From contig CAYOVP010000012.1 of assembly GCA_964407495.1 (NCBI GenBank), positions 1-47,316 on the forward strand: DNA of 47,316 bases, in the 5' to 3' direction. The DNA is from JAJRZX01 sp964407495. Lineage in GTDB: Bacteria > Desulfobacterota > GWC2-55-46 > JADFVP01. Positions 8,399 through 15,609 of this stretch are shown in pieces (positions within the stretch are counted from its first letter, which is position 1; every line of letters starts with the position of its first letter). A program made the translations under genes and the position numbers. Below the pieces are notes generated by a model. It saw nothing but the letters and a program-made list of their open reading frames with translations. It was not told the DNA's origin and did no database searches.

Positions 8399-8442
8399 CC
8401 TGCGGCCAGAAGGGCCGCAGGTACTGGCCTTCCTTACTTGCC
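8399..8442 (+). repeat. GCGGCC hairpin and decayed hairpin-repeat copy at the glmU stop
   Basis: A nine-pair perfect stem (CCTGCGGCC, AGAAG, GGCCGCAGG; 8399-8421) is followed by TACTGGCCTTCCTTACTTGCC, a decayed match to the TACTGGTTTTCTTTGNCTTACTTTC part of the dispersed element. The stop codon of glmU (8434-8436) falls inside this tail. Confidence 0.55.
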
Positions 8443-9813
8443 GAACCTGCGCCTCACCCAGCCCTTTATGACCTTTTCCGTTGCGCGCGACGTGACGAGC
8501 GCCCCTGGGGGTACGTCTCTTGTTACCGTGGTGCCAGAGCCCACGTAGGCCCCGCGCCCCACGCTGACAGGGGCCACGAGTTGGGTGTCGCTCCCTATAA
8601 AGGCGCCTGCGCCTATGCGGGTTGTGAATTTTTTCTTTCCGTCATAGTTGCACGTTATGGTGCCTGCGCCGATGTTTACTCCTGCGCCTATGACGGAGTC
8701 GCCGAGGTAGGAGAGGTGCCCGGCCTTTACGCCCCTTGCGAGTCTCGATTTTTTTATTTCCACGAAGTTGCCTATCCGGACATCCTCGGCAAGGCGGTTG
8801 CCGGGCCTGAGGCGCGCAAAGGGACCGATGACCGCCTTCTTGCCTATACTACTCTCCTCGATTATGGAATAGGCCCGTATGGTGACGCTGGTACCGATCC
8901 TGGAGCCGGTGATAATGGCGCCCTGCTCTATTACAGAGCCACGGCCAATGGCGGAGGCCGTGATACTTACGCCCGGGTGTATTATGGTGTCACGGCCTAT
9001 TCTCACATCCGCGCCTATGACCGTTCTATCGGGGTCTATTATGGTGACGCCGCTCATCATGAGATGGCGGAGGATGCGTTTACTCATGACGCGTGTTGCG
9101 GCTGCGAGTTCCACGCGGTTGTTTATGCCCATTACCTCGGTGGGGTCAAAGAGCGTAAGGGCCGCGACCTTGCGGCCTGCTTCCACGGCGAGACGGACAA
9201 GGTCGGGCAGGTAGTACTCGCCCTGTGCGTTAGAGGCCCCTATTCTACCTATATTCCCCTTCAGAAAGGCGGAATCAATGAGATAGCACCCTGTGTTCAC
9301 CTCGCGGATGGCCTTTTCTCCAGGCCTTGCGTCCTTTTCTTCCACGATGCGGAGAATTTTCCTGCTCTCATCGCGTATGATGCGTCCGTAGCCAGTGGGA
9401 TGGTCGAGTACGGCTGTGATGAGGGCCATTGCCCTGCCGGGCCCGGCCTTCCGATATATCCGGAGCAGGCCCCTTACTGTTGGCCGGGTAAGGAGAGGCA
9501 CATCGCCCGAGAGTATGAGTATATCTCCTGTAAAGCCCTCCAGGGCCTCGACGGCGGTCAGCACGGCATGTCCTGTGCCAAGTTGTTCTTTCTGCTCTAC
9601 GAATGTTATGTCGAGGCCCTGGAGACAGTCCCGGACCATAGGCGCGCCATGCCCCACGACCACGATGATCTTTCCAAGACCAAGGGCCTTTAGGAGACTT
9701 ACGACGTGAGTGATCATGGGCACGCCCGCTACCTCGTGGAGTACCTTTGGGAGGGCGGACTTCATGCGCGTGCCCTTTCCTGCGGCAAGCACTATGGCGG
9801 CAAGGTTCTTCAT
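8434..9813 (-). CDS. glmU: Bifunctional GlcN-1-P acetyltransferase / GlcNAc-1-P uridylyltransferase
   Basis: 459 residues. The N-terminal pyrophosphorylase domain (about 1-230) begins VILAAGKGTRMKS-like (IVLAAGKGTRMKSALPKV) and has the EQLGTGHAV segment. The C-terminal left-handed beta-helix has hexapeptide repeats and the acetyltransferase segment AGHLSYLGDSVIGAG with the catalytic His, followed by GTITCNYDG. It makes UDP-GlcNAc for peptidoglycan and for the lpx genes at 26-37 kb. The ATG at 9811-9813 matches the family start, has no Shine-Dalgarno, and lies only about two bases after the predicted transcription start. Confidence 0.97.
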   Translation of the reverse strand: MKNLAAIVLAAGKGTRMKSALPKVLHEVAGVPMITHVVSLLKALGLGKIIVVVGHGAPMVRDCLQGLDITFVEQKEQLGTGHAVLTAVEALEGFTGDILILSGDVPLLTRPTVRGLLRIYRKAGPGRAMALITAVLDHPTGYGRIIRDESRKILRIVEEKDARPGEKAIREVNTGCYLIDSAFLKGNIGRIGASNAQGEYYLPDLVRLAVEAGRKVAALTLFDPTEVMGINNRVELAAATRVMSKRILRHLMMSGVTIIDPDRTVIGADVRIGRDTIIHPGVSITASAIGRGSVIEQGAIITGSRIGTSVTIRAYSIIEESSIGKKAVIGPFARLRPGNRLAEDVRIGNFVEIKKSRLARGVKAGHLSYLGDSVIGAGVNIGAGTITCNYDGKKKFTTRIGAGAFIGSDTQLVAPVSVGRGAYVGSGTTVTRDVPPGALVTSRATEKVIKGWVRRRFGK

Positions 9814-9821
9814 AAGTTTTT

Positions 9822-9850
9822 AAGATATATCAGATACTTGGGTTCGTCAA
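9822..9850 (-). promoter_or_regulatory. Promoter of glmU-glmS-plsY, nearly leaderless
   Basis: On the minus strand TTGACG (9845-9850), a 17-base spacer and TATCTT (9822-9827). The -10 box ends only eight bases before the glmU ATG, so transcription should begin within a few bases of the start codon. Confidence 0.7.
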
Positions 9851-9913
9851 GGTTTTTAAGGAAGGGGGCGGGAGCAAGGGGATGTGCCGGGCAGGGGAGA
9901 GTTGGCCTCGGCA

Positions 9914-9942
9914 TTGACAAACCGGACAGTAGTGCCTATTAT
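9914..9942 (+). promoter_or_regulatory. Promoter of hisIE operon
   Basis: TTGACA (9914-9919), 17 bases, TATTAT (9937-9942). This is the best sigma70 match in the window. It predicts a leader of about 170 bases before the hisIE start that contains a hairpin repeat. The 308-base gap 9814-10121 thus holds two divergent promoters and that repeat. Confidence 0.85.
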
Positions 9943-10040
9943 TAAATAGCGGACTATTTTGCTCTGCCCTCTTTCTTCAGAAAGGTCATGGCTCTGGCGC
10001 AGGGGTGCCGGCAAGGCGACTCGCGGCATGGGCAAAGACT

Positions 10041-10082
10041 GGTTTTCTTTGCTCCACTTTCTTTTTCCTGAAAGAAAGTGGA
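10041..10082 (+). repeat. Hairpin repeat in hisIE leader
   Basis: GGTTTTCTTTGCTCCACTTTC, loop, GAAAGAAAGTGGAAG: the CCACTTTC/GAAAGTGG subtype of the dispersed element. It points toward hisIE and lies between the promoter and the start codon. Confidence 0.9.
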
Positions 10083-10121
10083 AGATTTTCTTTTTCACAA
10101 CTTTTTCTAAGGGTTCTTCTA

Positions 10122-10832
10122 TTGTTCATAGGGAGTGGCAAGGTTTCGGACATAAAGTTTGACTCAGCGGGTCTTGTTCCTGCCATTGTTCAGGACAGGT
10201 CTACTGGCAGGGTTCTCATGATGGCCTGGATGAACAGGGATTCTCTTAAGGAGACCCTCTCTGGTGGCAAGGCCTGTTTTTTCAGCAGGAGCCGCGGTTG
10301 TCTCTGGGTAAAGGGTGAGACGAGCGGCAACTTTTTATACGTCAGGACTGTGGACTACGACTGTGACGGCGACACCTTGCTCCTCAGGGTAGACCCGGCG
10401 GGCCCTGCCTGTCATACCGGGCAGAGGAGTTGTTTTTTCAGGAGGCTCCATACCCTTGGCTCCGGCGAGGTAGAGGGTGAGGCCGATGGTGGCATCGGCG
10501 GGATCTTCGAACGCCTTCAGGAGGTCCTGGAGGAGAGAAAGTCGGCCTCGCCTGAGAGTTCCTATGTTGCCGGGCTCTATGCAAAGGGTGCCGGGGCCAT
10601 CCTCGAGAAGGTGGAAGAGGAGGCGGGAGAGTTCATGGAGGCGGCGCGCGAGGGAACGGACAAGGAGGTGGTTCACGAGGCCGCGGACCTTGTCTTCCAT
10701 CTCATGGTCATGCTCTCAAAGAGGGGGCTCGGCATGGGGGAGGTTGGGAGGGAGTTGGAGCGCAGGTTCGGGGTCTCTGGCATAGAGGAGAAGAGGTCAC
10801 GTAAGAAGAAGGCGGGCAGAGTAGATGGGTGA
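10122..10832 (+). CDS. hisI: Bifunctional phosphoribosyl-AMP cyclohydrolase / phosphoribosyl-ATP pyrophosphatase
   Basis: A HisI-HisE fusion of about 236 residues that carries out steps 2 and 3 of histidine synthesis. The HisI half has VLMMAWMNRDSL, FSRSRGCLWVKGETSGN and the metal-binding DYDCDGDTLLLRV with ACHTGQRSCFF. The HisE half has LEKVEEEAGEFMEAA and HEAADLVFHL. The frame is open from 10005, but the upstream part reads through a repeat. The best start is TTG at 10122 with AAGGG eight bases ahead. No other his genes are near. The last eight bases overlap the HIT gene, so the two are translationally coupled. Confidence 0.93.
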   Translation: MFIGSGKVSDIKFDSAGLVPAIVQDRSTGRVLMMAWMNRDSLKETLSGGKACFFSRSRGCLWVKGETSGNFLYVRTVDYDCDGDTLLLRVDPAGPACHTGQRSCFFRRLHTLGSGEVEGEADGGIGGIFERLQEVLEERKSASPESSYVAGLYAKGAGAILEKVEEEAGEFMEAAREGTDKEVVHEAADLVFHLMVMLSKRGLGMGEVGRELERRFGVSGIEEKRSRKKKAGRVDG

Positions 10833-11169
10833 GTGCATATTCTGCCAGATAGTCTCCGGCACTGCAGTGGCCGAGAAACTCCTCGAGACAGATGACCTCA
10901 TTGTCATAAAGGACAAGTTTCCCCAGGCTCCCACGCACCTGCTCGTGATTACGAAGAAACACTACAGGAATATGATGGAGTGCGTGCATGACGACGCGTC
11001 GCTTGCGGGAAAGATGCTCTCGATTGTAGTAGATGTTGCCGAGGAGTTCGGTTTTGGTGAGAGCGGTTTTCGCACTATCATAAACACCAACGCCGGCGGT
11101 GGTCAGAGCGTTTTTCACATGCACGTGCATATACTCGCTGGCAGAAGACTCACGGAGAAGATGGTCTGA
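10825..11169 (+). CDS. HIT-family (histidine triad) nucleotide hydrolase
   Basis: 114 residues of the HINT branch. The histidine triad HMHVHILAGRR is near the C-terminus, and the N-terminus has the CIFCQIVSG segment whose Cys pair, with histidines such as that in PTHLLVITKKH, binds zinc in many relatives. HINT proteins hydrolyse adenosine phosphoramidates and related AMP conjugates. The ATG overlaps the end of hisIE by eight bases. The pairing of hisE and a HIT gene may be simple operon economy, since both act on nucleotide phosphoanhydride or amidate substrates. Confidence 0.93.
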   Translation: MGECIFCQIVSGTAVAEKLLETDDLIVIKDKFPQAPTHLLVITKKHYRNMMECVHDDASLAGKMLSIVVDVAEEFGFGESGFRTIINTNAGGGQSVFHMHVHILAGRRLTEKMV

Positions 11170-11231
11170 ACCTCAGGATACAAGGGTAAACAAAGAGCAA
11201 CAACAACAAGGAAGCACAAAGGAGTAGCAAG

Positions 11232-11525
11232 ATGGGAACGCCAAGACTTTTATCGCCATCGTGCCAGAGTTGCGGTGCTGAGATCAAGAACCGTTTCGAT
11301 TTTGGGACAACAGCAACAGGCGTGATTGACGTTAATTACTGCAAGTACTGTTTTTTCAAGGGTGAGTTCACGGAACCTGATATCACCATGGAGGAGATGA
11401 TAGAGAAGGTTGCCGCCTCCATGGCAGAGAAGAAAAAGATGCCCGTTGAGCGTGCCAGGATCCTGGCTTCAGAACTAATACCCACTCTGAAGAGGTGGCG
11501 CAAGGAAGAAGAGAAGGCCGGATAG
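11232..11525 (+). CDS. Putative zinc-ribbon domain protein
   Basis: 97 residues. Four cysteines arranged as CQSCG near the N-terminus and YCKYCFFKG about 25 residues later match the putative zinc-ribbon family (Pfam zf-ribbon type 2). The C-terminal half is charged and helical (MEEMIEKVAASMAEKKKMP). The function is unknown; such proteins are usually small cytoplasmic, possibly nucleic-acid-binding or regulatory, factors. It follows the HIT gene by 62 bases on the same strand and converges on rlmB. Confidence 0.8.
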   Translation: MGTPRLLSPSCQSCGAEIKNRFDFGTTATGVIDVNYCKYCFFKGEFTEPDITMEEMIEKVAASMAEKKKMPVERARILASELIPTLKRWRKEEEKAG

Positions 11526-11567
11526 GCGGCCTTGGGGCTGGCGTAACCTTGCCAGGGGGCGTTGCGA

Positions 11568-12374
11568 TCAATCCTCTTCTGCTCTCTTTCCGGCCATGGC
11601 CTGGCGCCTTGCCTCGAAGAGGGCGATGGCCCCGGCCTGGGCGGCGTTCAGCGAGCCCACTGCTCCGGCCATGGGTATGAAGGCGCATTGATCGGCGGCT
11701 TTCCTTACGAGCCTTCGGATCCCCTCACCTTCGCTCCCCACTATTATCGCCGTATCACCGGCAAGGTCGACGGAGTAGATATCCACGGATGCATCGGCCT
11801 CGAGGGCAACTGTCCAGAGGCCATGGTCCTTGAGTTCTCCTATGGCGCGCACGAGGTTCGTAACCCTGGCCACAGGCACGTGGCTCACCGCGCCTGCCGA
11901 GGCCTTTGCCACTGTGGAGGTAAGGGGACAGGCCCTGTCGCGCGGTATGACCACTCCTACTGCCCCTGCAGAGAGGGCGGCCCTTATGAGGGAGCCAAGA
12001 TTGCCGGGGTCTTTTATGGAATCGAGCACAAGGACGATGCTCTGCCGCCCCGCCTGGCGTTCGCGCTCTACAGAGCCGATGATTTCATCGAGAGAGACAT
12101 AACCAAAGTCCCGGTCCACCAGGGCCGCCACGCCCTGGTGTTTGGGTGTGCCGGCAAGGCGCGTTATCTCCGAGGCGCTCACCCTCTCTACAGGTATACC
12201 CAGTGCCAGGGCCTGCCGCACGAGGCCCTGGACCGAGCGGCCCTCATGGGCCTTTCCGGCGTTCCTGCCCCCTACCCTGGCCAAGAGCACCTTGCAAAGG
12301 CGCGGCGTGCCCGCGGCCATGGCCTCTCTGAGAGGGTTCATCCCGTAGATGACTCTTGTCTTTTTTCTTCTCAT
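11568..12374 (-). CDS. rlmB: 23S rRNA (guanosine-2'-O-)-methyltransferase, RlmB/TrmH (SpoU) family
   Basis: 268 residues. The N-terminal substrate-binding domain begins VIYGMNPLREAM, and the C-terminal SPOUT domain has the three SpoU motifs: LDSIKDPGNLGSLIRAA, IIVGSEGEGIRRLV and IPMAGAVGSLNAAQAGAI. RlmB methylates the 2'-O of G2251 in the peptidyl-transferase centre; the paralogue TrmH acts on tRNA, but the N-terminal domain favours the rRNA enzyme. The start is the ATG at 12372-12374 with AGGGGA seven bases ahead. A GTG ten codons upstream lacks such a site. It is transcribed divergently from the DUF507 pair. Confidence 0.93.
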   Translation of the reverse strand: MRRKKTRVIYGMNPLREAMAAGTPRLCKVLLARVGGRNAGKAHEGRSVQGLVRQALALGIPVERVSASEITRLAGTPKHQGVAALVDRDFGYVSLDEIIGSVERERQAGRQSIVLVLDSIKDPGNLGSLIRAALSAGAVGVVIPRDRACPLTSTVAKASAGAVSHVPVARVTNLVRAIGELKDHGLWTVALEADASVDIYSVDLAGDTAIIVGSEGEGIRRLVRKAADQCAFIPMAGAVGSLNAAQAGAIALFEARRQAMAGKRAEED

Positions 12375-12406
12375 ACCGTAGTCCCCTGCATAAAGTAGAG
12401 ACACAC

Positions 12407-12435
12407 ACGATATAGGATAAGGCCTCCTGCGTCAA
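12407..12435 (-). promoter_or_regulatory. Promoter of rlmB
   Basis: On the minus strand TTGACG (12430-12435), 17 bases, TATCGT (12407-12412); TATATC at 12409-12414 is an alternative -10. The predicted leader is about 25 bases and carries the Shine-Dalgarno used by the ATG at 12374. Confidence 0.65.
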
Positions 12436-12456
12436 GGCTGCTTCAGGCCGGCAAAC

Positions 12457-12485
12457 TTGCAAAGAACCCCCTGCTGTGATAATTT
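12457..12485 (+). promoter_or_regulatory. Promoter of DUF507 pair, leaderless
   Basis: TTGCAA (12457-12462), 17 bases, TAATTT (12480-12485). The first start codon is at 12492, six bases after the -10 box, so the mRNA should start at or next to the ATG. No Shine-Dalgarno is present. Confidence 0.65.
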
Positions 12486-12491
12486 CTTGGT

Positions 12492-12773
12492 ATGCGTATT
12501 AAGAGAGACCAGATAGACCAGATCACGAAGAGTGTCCTCAGTGGTCTCAAGGAAAAGGGGCTCATCGTATTCAAGGCAGACGAGGACAAGGTCCTTGAGC
12601 GAATGCGCCGGGCCGTAATCGAGGACATGAGGGCAGAGGAGGCACTTGACCGTGAGGTAGAGGGTATCCTCAACTCCCATATGGGCGAGATGGACAGGGG
12701 CGGCGTTGATTACAGGAAGATGTTCCGCATGCTCAAGAACAAACTGGCAAAAGAGAGGGGTATAGTCCTGTGA
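12492..12773 (+). CDS. DUF507 family protein, first copy
   Basis: 93 residues, matching the small helical DUF507 family (opening RIKRDQIDQITKSVLSGLKEKGLI, then a charged helix with DMRAEEALDREVEGIL and a C-terminal YRKMFRMLKNKLAKERG). The function is unknown. The family is common in deltaproteobacteria, Nitrospirota and Aquificota, often as two adjacent genes as here. The start matches the family and is probably translated from a leaderless mRNA. It overlaps the next gene by four bases (GTGA). Confidence 0.85.
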   Translation: MRIKRDQIDQITKSVLSGLKEKGLIVFKADEDKVLERMRRAVIEDMRAEEALDREVEGILNSHMGEMDRGGVDYRKMFRMLKNKLAKERGIVL

Positions 12774-13051
12774 GGCTCTCAGAGGAACGCATCTCCCACA
12801 TAGCGCATCTAATGACAGACGCTGTCTGGAAGGACGACCTCGTGGACTTCACCGACGACGCGCGGGCCCTTGCCGAGACAAAACGCATCATAACCTCTAT
12901 CTTCGAGATAGAAGACCGCGCCGATGACCTGGCGCGGCAGAAGATACGATCGCTCTCAAGAGACATCCCCGAGGGGAGCCGCGAGTGGGAGATCCTGTAC
13001 AGAAAGTACTTTGAGGAGGAGATGAACAAAAAACGGCCCTCGAAGTCCTGA
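12770..13051 (+). CDS. DUF507 family protein, second copy
   Basis: 93 residues, starting with GTG in a GTGA overlap with the first copy. It has the same design: RLSEERISHIAHLM, a central charged helix DLARQKIRSLSRDIPEGSREW, and a terminal YRKYFEEEM. It is clearly a diverged paralogue of equal length, which suggests the two may form a heterodimer. The function is unknown. A terminator-like hairpin begins at its stop codon. Confidence 0.85.
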   Translation: MRLSEERISHIAHLMTDAVWKDDLVDFTDDARALAETKRIITSIFEIEDRADDLARQKIRSLSRDIPEGSREWEILYRKYFEEEMNKKRPSKS

Positions 13052-13078
13052 AGAAAAACCGTTGCGGTTTTCTCTTTG
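13051..13078 (+). terminator. Terminator after DUF507 pair
   Basis: GAAGAAAAACC, GTTGC, GGTTTTCTCTTTG forms an imperfect stem ending in a T-rich stretch right at the stop codon of the second DUF507 gene. Confidence 0.55.
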
Positions 13079-13182
13079 TTGATGGGACGCGCCCACTTTT
13101 TCCTGATGATAACGCTCTCATGGGGCGCAGGCGGCAGGCTGAGGGGGGGAGGGGGAGCATGGTGGAGTGACCGCCCCATACT

Positions 13183-13247
13183 GGTTTTCTTTGCCCCGCT
13201 TTCTTTTTCCTAAAAGAAAGTTTTTTCAATGTGCGGGCGTTGCCCGC
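13183..13247 (+). repeat. Hairpin repeat with trailing GCGGGC hairpin
   Basis: GGTTTTCTTTGCCCCGCTTTC, loop, AAAAGAAAGTTTTTTC, then a perfect small hairpin GCGGGC-GTT-GCCCGC (13233-13247) followed by TCCTTTCTC. In this copy the outermost stem pairs are lost. The trailing hairpin corresponds to the GCGGCC hairpins behind the copies at 22.2 and 30.0 kb. Confidence 0.85.
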
Positions 13248-13321
13248 TCCTTTCTCTTTTGTGTTTTTCAAACTGCGGCCCCTGTCCGCCTTGTTCTCTT
13301 TTCGCTTTTTAGTAGACCCTC

Positions 13322-13939
13322 ATGAGCCCTATTCTTACTCATTACAAGATTTTCTTTCCTCCCGTCATCGGTGCTGTCATAGGCTGGCTCACCAACTATG
13401 TTGCCATAAAACTCCTCTTCAGGCCATTAAAGCCCGTACGCATAGCAGGCCTTACCTTTCAGGGCCTCATACCCAAGCGCCGCAAAGAGATAGCCCGCTC
13501 CATAGCAGGCACCATCGAGCGCGAGGTCATAAGCGCCGAGGACATTACAGGCCTCTTGTCCGGCATAAACTGGGAAGCCGAGGTAGAGGGCATGATTAAC
13601 GACCTTGTGGAAAAGCGCCTCAGTTCGAAGAAGGTCAACTCCATCCCTGTCATTGGTCTTGCCTCAAAGGAGATAACGCGTCAACTCAAGCGCCGCCTCA
13701 CAAAGGACATCATCAGGCAGATAGAGAGGAAGAAGCACGAACTTGCCGCCAGGTTCAAGGACGGCATCGACCTCAAGGCCCTCATGGTCTCGCGGATAGA
13801 CAACATGGACTTCGAGAGGTTCGAGGGACTACTCACGGGTTTCATCTCCCGCGAACTCAAGCACCTCGAGTACCTCGGCGGGCTCATGGGGTTTCTTATC
13901 GGCGTGGGACAGTCCATTCTCTTTCTCCTACTCGGCTGA
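13322..13939 (+). CDS. DUF445 family membrane protein
   Basis: 205 residues. The N-terminal membrane segment PPVIGAVIGWLTNYVAIKLLF and the following GLTFQGLIPKRRKEIA are the hallmark of DUF445 proteins. A central charged helical region and a C-terminal membrane segment (YLGGLMGFLIGVGQSILFLLL) complete it. The family is found in many bacteria and its role is unknown, with an envelope function likely. It is followed 12 bases later by a ThiD-like kinase on the same strand, so the two are probably cotranscribed. No strong Shine-Dalgarno precedes the ATG. Confidence 0.85.
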   Translation: MSPILTHYKIFFPPVIGAVIGWLTNYVAIKLLFRPLKPVRIAGLTFQGLIPKRRKEIARSIAGTIEREVISAEDITGLLSGINWEAEVEGMINDLVEKRLSSKKVNSIPVIGLASKEITRQLKRRLTKDIIRQIERKKHELAARFKDGIDLKALMVSRIDNMDFERFEGLLTGFISRELKHLEYLGGLMGFLIGVGQSILFLLLG

Positions 13940-13950
13940 GAGGACGGTAG

Positions 13951-14733
13951 ATGGCTATGGAGCACGATACCTTGCGAAGGGCCCTCACCATAGCGGGCTT
14001 TGATCCCACGGGTTGGGCCGGGGTCCTGGCCGACGCAGGGGTCTACTCAGACTTTGGTCTGGGCTCGGCAGGAGTGGTCACAGCCCTTACGGTCCAGGAC
14101 CTTGAGCGCGTACAGGAGGTACGTCCCGTAGACGCCCTACTGCTCTCTGCAGAAATAGAGTCGGCCCTCTCCAGCCCCCTTGTCTCTGGTGTAAAGATAG
14201 GCATGCTCGGAACAGGGGCCAATGTGGAGGCCGTAGCAGACATGATAGAGCGCCATGAGCCCTGCCTCGTAGTCCTCGACCCAGTGCTCGGCTCAACGGG
14301 CGGCCTTCCCCTTCTGGACAAAGATGGTGTAAAAATACTCAGGGACAGGCTCCTTCCCCTCTGCACCCTCGTGACACCAAACCTCTCCGAAGCCGCAACC
14401 CTCACAGGCAGAGAGGTAAATGATATTCATTCCATGCGAGAGGCCGCTGTAATTATCTACAATGAACTCGGCCCTGACGCTGTGCTTGTCAAGGGAGGAC
14501 ACCTTGGCACAGCGCCTCTGGATCTTCTCCACGATGGAACGGATTTTCACGAGTTGGCGGGAAAAAGGATCCACGGTCCGGCAGGAGCCTTTCACGGAAC
14601 AGGTTGCCTCCTGTCGAGCGCAGTTACAGCAGGTCTGGTCTCTGGCCTTGGCCTCCATGACGCAGTAGAGCGGGCGAAGAGATATACAGAGAAGATCCTT
14701 GAAAAGAGAATAAGGCTTCTTGGCGGCCACTGA
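13951..14733 (+). CDS. thiD: Hydroxymethylpyrimidine (phosphate) kinase, ThiD-like
   Basis: 260 residues of the ribokinase fold. The N-terminal IAGFDPTGWAGVLADAGVY corresponds to the GSDPSGGAGIQAD segment of ThiD, with Trp and Leu substitutions. VTPNLSEAATLTG and the anion-hole motif HGTGCLLSSAVTAGL are intact, including the catalytic region before the conserved Cys. ThiD phosphorylates HMP and HMP-P in thiamine synthesis. No other thi gene is nearby. Changes in the substrate loop leave room for a related pyrimidine or pyridoxine kinase. GAGGA lies six bases before the ATG. Confidence 0.82.
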   Translation: MAMEHDTLRRALTIAGFDPTGWAGVLADAGVYSDFGLGSAGVVTALTVQDLERVQEVRPVDALLLSAEIESALSSPLVSGVKIGMLGTGANVEAVADMIERHEPCLVVLDPVLGSTGGLPLLDKDGVKILRDRLLPLCTLVTPNLSEAATLTGREVNDIHSMREAAVIIYNELGPDAVLVKGGHLGTAPLDLLHDGTDFHELAGKRIHGPAGAFHGTGCLLSSAVTAGLVSGLGLHDAVERAKRYTEKILEKRIRLLGGH

Positions 14734-14801
14734 GACAAGACCAGGGAAAGAAAGGGTCTATTGGCCGACTGGGAGCAAGAAACCTCACAAGCACGGCGAG
14801 G

Positions 14802-15506
14802 TCAGGCCTTGAACCAGCCCTGCTCGCTGGCACTCAAGACCTCGTCTTTCGCAAAGATGATATAATCGTGAACAAGGATATCGAGGGAAGAAGCCAGAGA
14901 GCGGAGGGCCATGGCAAGAGGCCTTGCCGGCGCTCCCTCGGCGGCAGAGAGCGCTGGCAGGGTATGGACAAAGATGATGGACCTTGCGTTATGCTCTATG
15001 GCCATCTCCATTATCCGCCTCCTCGGAAGGCTTGCAGAATCTGGCCGCCCCTCGAAGATGGTCTCGAGGCCAATGGGCCGGTTCTTGGAGTCGAGGTAAA
15101 GGGCGTAGAGGAACTCTCCCTCCCCCGACCCTATGCGCGGCCTTATGAAACGCGCTACGTCTGCGGGCGCATTAAGGGCCGGACCAATATCGGCACGCTC
15201 TGAAAGGAGGACCTTGGCAAGCGCGCCCACAAGCCCCATAAGGGCCGAAGACCTGGTTCCAACCCCTGGCATGGCGCGCAGTTCTGAGGCCGGTGCGTCA
15301 AGGACCGCAGAGAGACCGCCGAACTTCTTGATCAGGGCCTTTGCCCTTGGCTTCACATCACACCGAGGTATGACAAAAGTAAGAAGGAACTCCAGGGTCT
15401 CGTAGTCGTGAAACCCACCAAGACCCGTGCCAGAGAACTTCCTGCGAAGCCTCTTCCTGTGACCAAGATATGTCTTTTCACCAGGTGCCTTTCTCTCAGT
15501 TCCCAT
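14802..15506 (-). CDS. RadC/JAB-domain protein with a degenerate metal site
   Basis: 234 residues. The N-terminal UPF0758/RadC part (HRKRLRRKF, ETLEFLLTFVIPRCDVKPRAKALI) and helix-hairpin-helix MPGVGTRSS are recognisable, followed by a JAB/MPN-like domain (YALYLDSKNRPIGLETIFEG). RadC proteins normally carry HNHPSGxPxPSxxD; here the segment reads VHTLPALSAAEGAPA, which keeps the first His but loses the second His, Ser, Gly and the Asp. Metal-dependent activity is therefore doubtful. RadC function is unclear even in intact members. The start is ATG 15506 next to a GTG at 15509, with GGGGG upstream. It converges on thiD. Confidence 0.8.
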   Translation of the reverse strand: MGTERKAPGEKTYLGHRKRLRRKFSGTGLGGFHDYETLEFLLTFVIPRCDVKPRAKALIKKFGGLSAVLDAPASELRAMPGVGTRSSALMGLVGALAKVLLSERADIGPALNAPADVARFIRPRIGSGEGEFLYALYLDSKNRPIGLETIFEGRPDSASLPRRRIMEMAIEHNARSIIFVHTLPALSAAEGAPARPLAMALRSLASSLDILVHDYIIFAKDEVLSASEQGWFKA

Positions 15507-15609
15507 CACGCCCCCAATATGCCTGTATAAACTCTTTTACCCCGAAAAGACCAGAGACCGCAAGACAAAAAGAACGAGGAGTAAATGACCGAAGAGACAA
15601 TACACCCCC

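Noticed and set aside
8372..8433. glmS ribozyme or riboswitch ahead of glmS
   Set aside because: The gap is only 62 bases and is occupied by a simple hairpin; none of the ribozyme core is visible.
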